Positions 21,801 through 34,500 of a stretch of DNA of 64,000 bases are shown in pieces (the first letter of the stretch is position 1; each line of letters starts with the position of its first letter). The translations under genes and the position numbers were made by a program. The DNA lies in assembly GCF_037392515.1 (NCBI RefSeq), contig NC_090288.1, positions 4,643,501-4,707,500 of the forward strand. The letters are read 5' to 3'. Below the pieces are notes generated by a model. The model was given only the letters and a program-made list of their open reading frames with translations. It was not told where the DNA came from and ran no database searches. This DNA is from Haliotis asinina (lineage: Eukaryota > Mollusca > Gastropoda > Lepetellida > Haliotidae).

Positions 21801-22456
21801 ACTTTTGTGGCCGCCACACGTGCATTTAGGATACGATGACCACCCGTTAGATTCCCCTCATAAAAGTAGGATGTTGAAGTTCAATTATAATTCAGTTCTT
21901 CTTATAATCGATCCGTCATGCTAAAATATTTTGCATTGTGTTAACGGACATAAAGTTTCGTATAACACAGGCGGGTTTTTATATACTCGAAAACTCATTG
22001 TGGAACGTAATTCGAATTCCCATAACGCGCGTTTGTTGTTTCCAATAACAGTAACAGGTAATAATATTGGAATTCGAGGGAACGAGCATCCCTTTAGACT
22101 GTTGATAAATTACAGCTGTCATTTATAGGCTGGAATCGTGAAGATCGATCAAATTTGGTAATATGCTTTATTTTCAGTAGACGCTTATTGTAAAGGAATA
22201 GTTATGAAAGGAGTGGTTAAGAAGATAGTATTATATATTTTCCCTTCTGCGCAAGTCTCTAGAAAGGGAGAGCCGTACTTTATTTTTAGCACGGTTTGGC
22301 AAGTGTAGGGCATCCCTCTCATATCGTCCAGTGAAATACAAGCCTGCTCGTGAGCGTTGGGTGTCACATACTTCCCTGCTTGTATTTCGGGGGTAAATGC
22401 AGAAAGACAAGATATCTACAGCCTAAAGTGGACCTAATTACTGTTATTTTGGTGCA

Positions 22457-22546
22457 ATGTTTAAAACCAACTTGTGGCCATTTGCAATCGCATATTTTCT
22501 CCTGGTAACGCATACTGTTGCTGACCAGGTGCCAACTTGTCAACCG
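22457..22546 (+). CDS. ELAPOR exon 1a, signal peptide
   Basis: ATG at 22457, 30 codons, donor GTAAG, phase 0. [20 protein letters not shown] is a classic signal peptide (hydrophobic core AIAYFLLV), with probable cleavage after VA at residue 22, then DQVPTCQP. The cysteine three residues before the junction aligns with the Cys of the human ELHACKESEYHYEYT region. Chosen as the main start because it is the one divergent to CFAP276. Confidence 0.85.
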
Positions 22547-25500
22547 GTAAGATTTTAATAAATTATATATGTTTTTTTTATTTCCTATAATTAACGGCAG
22601 ATATCTAGAGGGCGTCTTGTGATAATATGCTTACTTAAAAACCACAAACTACGCATTTTGCAAGGCCCTCAGTCCACAGATCCAGTGGATGCAGAATTTC
22701 TGCTGTCAAAGTCTTGTATATTTTGAAGTCCATATAAGCATAAGTATGAACGAGACAAAAGTCTTTTCTCTGTACCATACTGATCCATGACTCTTTACAT
22801 GTTAACACTATCCCATAGTCTTTTCCTAATGTACAGAGTTGAGGTATCATAAGGACAAAAGGACTTGTCATATAGAAATTTAGTATTTAAAGGATCTTGC
22901 AATGTGTTGCCATTACTAAGACTACCCTAAGTCTGGGAGGAAAAGCTCAGGTACATGGGTCAGTCAGAATTAAGTATAAAAGCAAAAGGATCCTTTTAAT
23001 CAGAGAAACGATTCATGGTTTAAGCACTATAAGAACGCCAGTAGAGGCTGGGATGGATAGATCCTTGTCGTGTCAGCTGTGCTTTATAGGACACCTCATT
23101 CACACTAGAACACGACCTTATTATGTATAAGTATGACCAGCCATATTTCCCTGATACTGCGTGTTTATAGCATAAAGGACTTGTTCTCATTCTTCTCACA
23201 GATCAGGAACAACTGAGTCATCTTACTAAATTATAAAAAAAATATTATTTTGAAGTAAAAGTAATTATCCAAGAGTTTACAACATGTTACACAACAGACC
23301 TTTTCATAGTGTAAATAAACACTGCTGTCTGACAGTGTGTGATGTTCTAAAACTTACAATATGGTCATGTACCCTGATGAAGTAACAAAAATGTTTTTAA
23401 TGATGTATATACTTTTTACACTAACCATATCAAGGTTAAATAAGCAGTATTTCAAAGCACATATTTTAGGCATATGTCCAATATATGACAAGAAATGTTG
23501 TGGATAAGAGCTTGTTCATTTGACGAAAGGGCAAAACGTTGAAGAGAATTGTGTATGTATTATTAAGAAATTCCTAATATCATCCATATATTCTGCTTAT
23601 TACAAATTTCTAAAATATTGAGATTTCTATATATTTTATTCTTAGTGCCTGTTGTTTGCTCAGAGTTTGATATTCAAGCACTGATTAAACAGCGTTATAT
23701 CGAGGGCTGTTTAATGATTAGTTCTTATAGAGACTATGGCTTAAATACCAAGCCATTATACACAGATAGAAGCTTCTAGAAAGTGATAGAGTAATTTTCA
23801 TTGTTCATGCTGCGCCTCCAGAGTTGAACTTTGACATTTTGTACCCTATTGTTCCCAATTACAGATCTTTATCCTCAATTTGCATTGCTGTTGTTGAATT
23901 GCTAGCCTGCTGACTCATGTGTAAGCGTTGCAACCTGAAAATATATGAATACTACTCAGCTGTTGCAATCAATATTCATCTGCTTAAAACTCAACTTGAC
24001 ATACTTTCTTAGGTGTGACAATGATCCTAGTACTGCAGGATTTGAGTTCAACCATATCACTGCATATGTTTGGAGTTCTCAGACTGCATTGGATCGAATG
24101 CATTCCTTTATTCTTGTTACCCGAGTTTACTGTAGTTAAGCATATAACAATGTTTTATTTAGCCTAATCTTTTACTGACCAGAAAATTAATAAAACAAAT
24201 ATTTGGCAGGTGTTATTGAAATGATTTGAAAGCTTCTACATCATGACGTTTGATATGTTAAGCCTATGTATCATTATGGTTCACAGAGATGAATAATTGT
24301 CATTAAATTTTTATTGTTTTGAAACATTGAGGAAAAAATGTATGGAAAGGTCTGAGACAATTAACATAATTCATGTGACTGGTAATCCATTTATGCATGG
24401 TTTACTGATAAAAACAGCACTCTGAACAACATGTAGAAATGAACCTTAAATAAAGACATAACTCTTTGTATTGTGCAGGTAAATGATAACGTTATTTCCT
24501 CACAATAGTTTATAAGATATTATTGCAGACAAATGTTTCATGTCAATACTCATTAATTATTCTTCCCATTCGTGATGTTTCTGATTATTGATTGTTTTAT
24601 TCAGCCATATTATATGTGTCCTCGCACTGACACAGTTGACTGACTCTAGTGAAATGAATTGATTGATTAATTGTTGGCTTAGCAGGAAGATTCCATTTTA
24701 CACAGATCCTGTATGTACATGACTTGAATGATGCCTCACATTTGCCAGATACTTCTTTGTCAGGCAGCTTATAATAACTGTTCTTATGGCTGGGTGGATT
24801 ACAAATCCATAAGCTGATTCCTTCGCAGTAGGATAGATTCATCAAAAAAAAGTTAGCTGACAGGGCACAGGCACTATGTTTATATCATATATTTAAGATT
24901 AATAGTGTTATTTCATCGGATCATTCTTCAAAATGTATCAAATATATTCATAGTCTGGACAAAAATGGTTAGGGATATATGTAGATTTTTAAATTATGAA
25001 TAATGATTTATCAACTCTTTGACATACTGTTAAAATATCAGTCATCAAAATATCCTTAACTTATTTTGTCCAGCATATGTTAAAATTATGTTAATGACTT
25101 GCTAAGTTTTTATTAAACGGTCTTTCATCTTTAAATTTGATAATGAATGTAGCATGTGCTATATTTGGCATTACATTTTTTCAGTAAAGTACAGATTGTA
25201 ATACTTTCGTTAGATTGATGTACAGTATTGTACTGGAATCTGTACTTCATTGAGAAAGTATAATCCTAAATATAAGATATGTTACATTTGCCCACTTTCT
25301 GAATGGCATTGTGTATTTATTATTATTACCTACGAGGGCGAACATATCAGGGTTCATATTTTTAATACAATGCCCAAGGGCAAAATATCACTCTGTCATG
25401 GTGACATAACGTCATGAACAAGTAGCCAACCTGTACATGTGTTTGAAAGTAGATTTGGGTTTATTTTCCCCAATTTGATGACTTTGGTAATAAACGGAAT

Positions 25501-28500
25501 ATTATATTTGTGCTCATATGATACTATGTATAGGACACAAGTGCCTAAATAATGGTATATCCCTCGCTCTCGCTCAGGAAATACCAACATTTAGGTACTC
25601 TTGTGGTAAACATAGTATGACATGGGTACACACATAATATCTTCTATTTATTTTATATTTCAATGGATCTTACGATAGTTGTTTTCCATGATGTATTGAG
25701 ACAACTATGGCAGCCTTCTAGATCATTGTTCTCACTCTGGTTTCTATTAATGAGTAATTTCGTATCAAATAGAACTGGCTAGTTTCATCTAATGAGTCCA
25801 TTGTTCGGGTGATCAAGGGGTTAATCTTGGACAAACTGACCAATGAGCCTTTGTTCAGTGATAATGATCACTGGTGGGCTTGATCCAGTGGGGTCAAGGA
25901 TGATTTTCCCAGTGAAAGAACCTCAGGATATTAACATGATTAAACTTCAGATTGGACATTGTCATATATGATTACCAACACTGAACAATATCTTTTCATA
26001 TTCTCTGTCTTTTATTTTTAAACTCGACAAAAGGCCAGGGTTGTGTTTCTTTTGCCGGTCAGTATATGATCCACCAGTGTCTAACTATTAGATCTGTACT
26101 CGGCCCAACATTAAGTTGACTTTTACTACTAATCTAAATGCCTTGCAGATATTTCACTAATTTGAAGCCAAGTGTAGTAAAAGTCAGCTTGGTTTAGGAA
26201 GTGCAATTTCATATAACACTGATGCCAAGAGCCTTTTGATGCATGCTGCACCTATAACTTCAGTATGTTCCTGTACAGTGTAGCATTTTGTGAAAGAATA
26301 TGTCTGAAGAAAATGAGCAACAATAAAACAGGATCATATATCACACTTTACATTTTAAATGAAATAGCCATACCGGTTCCGACCTGTGAAGGTCCAGGCA
26401 GGCCAGAACAGGCCTTCAGCAATCCATGCTTGCCATAAAAGGTGACTATGCTTGTTGTAAGAGGCGATTAAATTGATCAGATGGTCAGGCTTGGTCACTT
26501 GGTTGACATGCTTCATCGGTTCCCAAATGCACAGGTCAATGCTCATGCTGTTAATCATTGGATTGTCCTGTCCAGACTTTATTATTTAAAGACTACCTCC
26601 ATATATTTTTCTCTATAATGATTGTGTAATAAGGGACAAAGGGTGTGTGTACATTATCCACTTCTCATAAACTACTGAATGTAATTCATTTAGATTGCAC
26701 ATGTGCTTTAAAATTAAAGGGGCTCCAGAGATGTGCATCTCATGCTTTGATTTTGTATTTCGTTTATTTTTTCAAATTTAATGCCCTTTGAACTTGCAAA
26801 AAATTTGTTTAATTTCTCTCTGGATATAGTGTTATAGGGGAAGTGTACATTATCCATTTCTCCCCCAAAACTACTTTATGGAATTCATTTAGGTTACACA
26901 TGTGCTTTATAGGGACACTAAAGGTGTGCATGTCATATTTTGATTTTAATTTTGTTTGAACTTAGTTGAATTTGGTTCCATTCACCCTGTTCATCCCATA
27001 TAACATGGGGTGTACTTTATCCACTTCTCAAAAAACACTGCACAAAACTCATTTAGCTCATATTTTGTTTTTTGTATTTTATGGGGATTTTTATATGATT
27101 AGAGACATTTGAACTTTGTGGAATTTCTCTCTGATGATAGTGAAATAAGGGATTAAGTTTAACTACTTTTCCACAAAAACTGCTCAACAAAATTGATTAA
27201 GCTTATACATGAGTGTCACTGGGACTCGAAAGGTGTGTGTCTCATAGTTGCATAGATGTTTATTGAATTTGTTTAGTAGAAATTAATCACCAGAGCAGTT
27301 TCAGTGTAGGGGACACTTCCTACAGCATCTGTGTCCCTGTACAAAATTTTGTCTTGTTTTAATTTTAGATAGTGAATGAGTGAGCTTTATGCTGCACTCA
27401 ATAATATTCCAGCTAGATGGCAGCTATCTGTTACACCTGCAAACCAGGGGCATGGAGCTGTGATCCTCCATTGAAGATTCCTTTGCCAACTTGTCTAGAA
27501 GACCGCAACAACTGAGGATAAATATTCTCTGGGTTCTAGCTTTTCATCATATATATTGGAGACTCATGTCAGGCTCATGTCAGGCACCTTTATTGCTGGA
27601 TGTGCTCCTGACATTGCTTGATCTAGTGAATGGGCGATTTATTCATATGGCGTCAATCTGTAATTTTGTAAATAATCAAGTCTGGACCATGCAACTGGCA
27701 TATGATGACGTGTATCAACCAAGTCAGCGAGCCTGACCATCCGATCCCTTTAGTCATTTGTTATGACAAACATGGATTGAACATGGAATAGAACATCTGA
27801 AATTGTTTCTTTGTGTCATTTTCATAGGTTTCAGTTTATATGTGAGACTACTGGACCAGACAGAATGTTACTTGATCCTGATTTCAGACTAGTGTCTCAA
27901 GTTTCATACTCAGTGCTAAAGCAGGGACTTGAAGTGACCAGGCAGTCACCTGTCTTCTACCATATATTGATTATCAAACATGGTGTCTGGACTGTTTCAG
28001 ATATTTGAGAATACAAGGATATTGTCATGTTGTGCAGGGTTTACAGAGTATTGTTTCTGTTTGATGAAGGATTGTTGATCAACATTTCTCTAAGAAAGTG
28101 TTTGAAAAGTACTATATGAGCAGCTGTAAATTGGCATTGTTTCAGTATATCAGTGAATCGTGACACCCATCGAAGTGCTTCAAACATTCTGGGAAAAACT
28201 GACTGACTAATATAACTGAGTTACTGTATTCAAAGCTACATTTACACACTAGCTACAAGTCTAACTGTATCTGTTGGCATGCAAGGAAACAATGAATATT
28301 TGGCTTAGAATTGGTCTACACCAAACCCATGTTTGTCGTAAGATGCAACTGATGGGGTCAGGTGGTCAAGCTCCATGACTAGGTTGACATAGGTCAGCGT
28401 ATTCCAAATGTATAGATGGATGCTCTTGATGTTGATCACTGGATTGAGACCAAATAATATACTGGGATTGCTGCCATGCAGCTGGAATATTGCTGAGTGT

Positions 28501-31500
28501 AGCGATAAGCAATAGACAATGAAAGATATGCTAGGAACATTGTCTTCTACCCTCTAAGACTGAGTCATTGAGCGAATGTGGGTATTATGGTTTTGACTGT
28601 GTTAAAGGGATGCTGTGTGACAGTGTTCCTCTAGCATAAGTGAGTTTTTCTTATGTTAATGAACCCATGTTGCTGGTATTAATATGTCAGGGCTTAAATG
28701 TTATAACTCTTTGGACTTGTGTTTCACTGCATCATGAAATCAATATCAAACAGTTGTTGAATGGTAGCCTAGTGGTCAAAGCATTTACTCGTCATGCTAA
28801 AACACAGATTTGATTCCCCACATGGGTAAACTGTACAAAGGTCACTTCTGGTATCCCCTGCCATGGTATTGCTGGGATATTGCTAAAAGCAGTATAAAAC
28901 ACAACTCACTCACTCATGGAATACATAGTTTTTTATGCTTGAGTGCCTTGCTCATCAGATCTGGTAATGGCAGAGATATTTCAAATGGTCTGTCATGTTG
29001 GACAGTTTTTCATAGATATTTCAAAGCTTACCAATATCAAACTAGGATATTGCTAAAAGCAGTATAAAACACAACTCACTCACTCATGGAATACATAGTT
29101 TTTTATGCTTGAGTGCCTTGCTCATCAGATCTGGTAATGGCAGAGATATTTCAAATGGTCTGTCATGTTGGACAGTTTTTCATAGATATTTCAAAGCTTA
29201 CCAATATCAAACTTAGAAATTTGATTTACATCTGTGCTATAGCTGTTATGGGATTCAACAAGTACACCTTATTCCTTGTCCGGTAAATTCTGGTAAACAT
29301 TTCTACTAATGAATAGTCTGTGTGTTTATTGATGTGGCAGTTGGCAACTGAAGGTAAGGTTTTGCTCATCAAGTATCACTCCCCAGGCATGGAAAGATAA
29401 GAACCTGGTGAATGATGGAGAAATGTTGCTAGCAGGAATGGATTCTTGATTAAATCAATGAATTCTACACACTTTCCGCAGGTTTCATTTTCTCTGAATG
29501 ATATTCGCCTAGCAACTATATGTACATTGTATTCTTGATAAGGCTGGACAATGACATTCAGTCTGTAACAAAATTTCTTATTTTCAGTAGTGAAAGATTA
29601 CAATGATTTGTCTGGAAAAAAGCATCTATTTGAGTGAATGTCTCGATCACATCTGTTGAAGGCCTTCGTCTCTTTCATATGAATGCAAGAGAGGTATTAG
29701 GCAATGGTTTTGTGAAGTAGTCTTCCCTATGAAAAAAAAGAAATTGATCTCTGAAAACAGGAAAAGTGACTTTGCCAGGACCAATCAACAACTCTCAGCA
29801 GCATTTTATTTTAATATATAAAACATAAAAATGGACATTTTGTATTTCCTTATATAGCCTGAATATGCTCAAAGTACAGCCACTGCAGTGAGTGTGTCAG
29901 ATTGTTTTTATGAAACGAGTGTCAGAAAAAATACATATTTCCCTCGCTCTCACTCGGGAAATATGGATTTATTTTGACACTCGTTTCATATGTGTTAATT
30001 TCTTTATTATCCATTTGTATCTAACTTTTTATTTCTAAACAACTAAGTCCACGTGAAACAAAACCAGCTGTTGTCACTTGACGTAAAGGTCAAGGTTGCT
30101 TAAGAATACAGTGACATGACACTATGGACATAAACTCCCTGTGTAATGCTACTAAGAAAAGAACGCGATATATTGACAAGCTACTCTTGTACGAAGACAA
30201 AAAATACAAACACATTTTGAATTGAAATTTAATCTTTATCAACATAAGTAGCTGTAAGAATTGTATAACTGGAAACATTATTAATGGGAAAGTTTTTCCT
30301 CATCAGAAGAGTCAATGAGAGGAGAGCGAGCAACACTGTGACGGTTTGTAACAGCTCGGTCTCACTCACTTCCATAAGAGACTTGTCAAGTTTGATGTGG
30401 AATGTCCCCCCTGTTTATTAAACCTCCGAAGATAGTGTGAACAACATCACTAGACAAGGCTTTGCTTGTGTTTGTGTACAACATGCATTGGGATGATTTA
30501 TTTCGGACAAACTGCGGATGATGGAACGATTGATCACGTGCGATGCGAACATGGAAACATGGCAGGCTGATTTCCGGTTGAAGACAACAGATTTCCCACT
30601 TTCCAGTGTTGTGCATCAGAAAGGCATGAATAATTGTTATAAATAAAAAAAAGTTATGAATGAAAAAATTAGTTCCACATTCCAATTGGGTCATGGAGGT
30701 CATGTTTGGATAACTGACCAATGAAATTTGTTTTTGGGTTTATTACATGAGTGCAACGTATGATTCTTATGTACTCTGTTATGTTTCACTGTATGGATAA
30801 TAAATGTTCATATTTCCTGAGCGAGAGTTAGGGATATACCAACATTGGCACCCTGCTGCCGCCACATGTAGAATGCAACATCACAGAAGAACCACGATGT
30901 CATTGTTCATGAATTCACGTTACAATGACAGAGTGATATTTTACCCTTGGGCAAAGTATGAAAAATATGAACCTTGACATGTTCGTCCTCATAGGTAATA
31001 AATATATGTATTATAGTTGCCCCAGTGGAATCCTGATGATTACATCCCCAGCACCTCAGTCTTGTCTTGCAGTCAGTGTGTGTTCTCTGCATGACCTACT
31101 GGATCATGTGATACCTTGATTGTATGAGATGATGCTGGTGCTATCAGTCACTGGTTGAGACTTGATTCATTACAGGCTTCAGTTATGTTGCTGTTACTTG
31201 CTGAATCTCTGAAACAATGTTCACTTATTTATAACCCATGCTTTTGCACTAAGCAATACAGATTAGTATTCACAATTTGAAAACGCCATTTCACCTAGAT
31301 TCTACCTCTACATTATATATTTGACAAATGTAATGGAAATGCAGTTAAATAGTGAATCATTGTACCACAGTTACTCTAAGTATGACTGTTACCAAATGTC
31401 CCATCTCTGTAGATAAATGATGGTTATTGGTGTTGTCTTGCAACAGTTGTGTTGTATCGAAGTGTGGACTTGTGAAACTCAGTATGTTGAGACCAGGAGA

Positions 31501-34500
31501 AATCTATAGATACTGGAAGTAGGTCAGAATTCTCTCCCAGTGAGTCCCAGGATCTCTAGTATTCCACATTGCAATCTCCTGTTATACTGCTTCTCTTGGA
31601 TGAATAATTAACCAATCATACCAACTTGAACGATTTGCTGGTGTTTGGCATGCTGCAGTCCACGTGGCACGTTAGACAGCAATGGCTCAGGCATTATCCT
31701 TCCTGTTGCTTCTTTATACTATTGGATTAAACATGGTCCGTTGTCTGGACATTTGTGATACAGTGAGTATGTCTGGTGTTTCAACATCATTGGACTCTCA
31801 GTTCAGTACTTTGTGTTGTCATTATGGCATTGTGAATTCATTATTGGTTGTGAGCTTGGTCATGTTCTGTTTCCAGTACACATGCAGGTTTAGATTTACA
31901 TACATCTGCTAAGAAGAGCCTGGAGAAATCCAAGCACTGGTTACTATTCATTGTGTCATTATGTATGCTTCAAACATTAAGCCAGTTGTTTTCACTTTCA
32001 CCTAAAGCACTCTCCATGTGGTTTTGGGAAGTATTAACATACCAACTACTGCCAGTGGAAGATTTGTTGCTACTTTGACTTTCAAGGGTGCTTACTTTGG
32101 AATCCTAGATAAGACACCGACACACAGACATGGCTTGTGGTAGTGTTACAGCCGTGAGTCTGATAGTTGTGGCTGTGGTACAGACAGGTGGTGCTTGCAG
32201 ACAAGAGCAGTAAGGCATCTGGTCAATGTCTCCTGTCTTGTGTCTGTAGGATTGTTTCACTCCAGATTCCGAACATTGAATGAATGGAATAGATGTCGTG
32301 GTTTCAAGAAGCAAGCTGCAGTGTGTTGGCTTAATGGCTAATCAGGAGTGTTGGTACCTGACACTTGCTGAGAATATTGCAAGCAGCTCTGGGCATGTAA
32401 AACTGTTTAGGGGATTATTAAAAGATACATATGCATGCAATGGCTTCATTCCAGGCACCAACACTGGCGACTTCAGTTTGCAAATTGTTCATGTTGATAA
32501 TACAAAGGTCATAGAGTTTGAATTTATTCTTATCTAATAAAACAAATGAAGTATCCTGATGCCAAAACAAGGCAGGTTTAATTTGATTGTGGCTTCCTTA
32601 ACTGGAAAAATCATGCTCTGACAAATACTGCCATACATTAAGTAGGAGAGCCCTCTCTGTGTGTGGTGATGTATGGAGCTGTTGCTGGTTTGTACTTGGC
32701 AGGCTAATTAACAGTTATTATACACAATGAGATGCCAAATTAATGCGGTAAGGTAACTGCACCAGACCACCATGTATTGAGCTTGATGGTTATTTCACTT
32801 CACCAGCAGTAGGCGGTTCTATTTTAAGATGAAATTTCCATGAAACTGGCAAATGACTCTTGTTTTTAATAGTGGCAGGATTGTCATTGGTCAGAGGTCA
32901 CACTGATATGATGGTGAGGTTCTCATGTTTTCATTCTTTTCCAAGAAATTAAAGGCAAAGCACGACCAGGATGAAACAGAAATGGTATCCAGCTGTCAGA
33001 TATGTTGCATGCTAGCCTTTCAAGTGAGGGCCTAAACACAAGTACATTATACCTTGCATGTTCTTGATGTCCCTTCTTGTGTACTCACGTGGATACTGGT
33101 GTTATTGCTAGTGGTAGGTATTTAGTAATGTTTTAAAAAGGTACAAACTATTTCATTCTGAACTGCTGAGAGGTTTGGTTGTCTTTCTGGTACATTGTTA
33201 TGGTGAGGGATGATGGTATTTTCAGTACATTTTAGCCTTTATATGGTTCAAGTAGTGGAAGGCTTGTAGAGTCCAATCTCACTGAACTAACAGGCAGTTC
33301 ACTAGTCCCTGGCTTCGGGTCAGTGTGTTGCGGACTGGTTCTCTGTTGGTCTGTTATTTTAGTCTTAATTTGAAACCTGAATCTTGTGAAGTTTGCTGAA
33401 AAAAGTTCAGCTAAAACTTTTGCCACGGGGTGTGCCAGCAGATTAATAACTATTCTGGGTTTTGTTCAGCGTTTATATATTGAAACCCTCCAATGAAGTA
33501 TAAATCTGATCTTTATACATCAATAGGTAATTAAGTTGAACAATAATTACAACAAATATTGATGTAACCATGGTGACAAAACTGGGAGCTGGGAGCTTAG
33601 TAATGAAACTAATGTCCAATGGCCAAGCGGATGTTATGACACTCAGGGGATGCATCATCGTTGTCACTTTAAATTGAATCACTGATGCTGATGACTAGAT
33701 GTACACAACGCTACAGAATAGTGTTTGAATCAAGGGACCATTAAATCTGTAGGTATATGGGATTGTGACAAGAACTTTGTTGATTTCTAATTCAGGTTAC
33801 CAAGTAGGTTTGTGATCTAATTTTGAGCATTTTGTGAGTACTGAAATGACATTATACGAATATTGCTATGAGATGTGGAAACTCACTCACTCCACTCATT
33901 CCGCTTATTCCACTCACTCTATTCATGCACTAACTCACTCCACTCATTCCACTCATTTCACTCACTCTGCTCATGCACTCATTCCCCTTATGCACTCACT
34001 CCCCTCATGCACTCACTCCACTCACTCCTCTTATTCCACACGCTCCACTGACTCAACTCACTCCATTCATTCCACTCACGCCATTCACTCCACTCACTCC
34101 ACTCATTCCACTCATGCACTCATTCACTCATTCATTCCCCTTATGCACTCACTCCCCTCATGCACTCACTCCACTCACTCCTCTCATTCCACACACTCCA
34201 CTCACTCCATTCACTCCACTCACTCCACTCATTCCTCTCATTCCACTCACTCCTCTCACTCCATTCTTTCCACTCAGTCCACTCATTCCCTTCATGCTCT
34301 CGCTAACTCCACTCATGCACTCACTCCATTCACTCCTTTCATTCCACTCACTCCACTCCACTCATCCACTCACTGCTCTTATTCCACTCCACTCATACAC
34401 TCACTTTCCTCATGTATTCACTCCACTCACTCCGCTCATTCCACTCATGCACTCACTAACTCCACTCATGCTCTCACTCTACTCATTCCATTCACTGCAC

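Larger units (their letters stand above)
20136..22456. other. Divergent promoter region between CFAP276 and ELAPOR
   Basis: About 2.3 kb between the two start codons, transcribed outward in both directions. It contains an RFX-like site (20191-20204), a long perfect palindrome (20657-20821), a family B fragment (21229-21345) and a tRNA-Arg-like SINE head (21716-21800). No protein-coding exon is apparent. No TATA box is obvious at either end. Confidence 0.6.
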
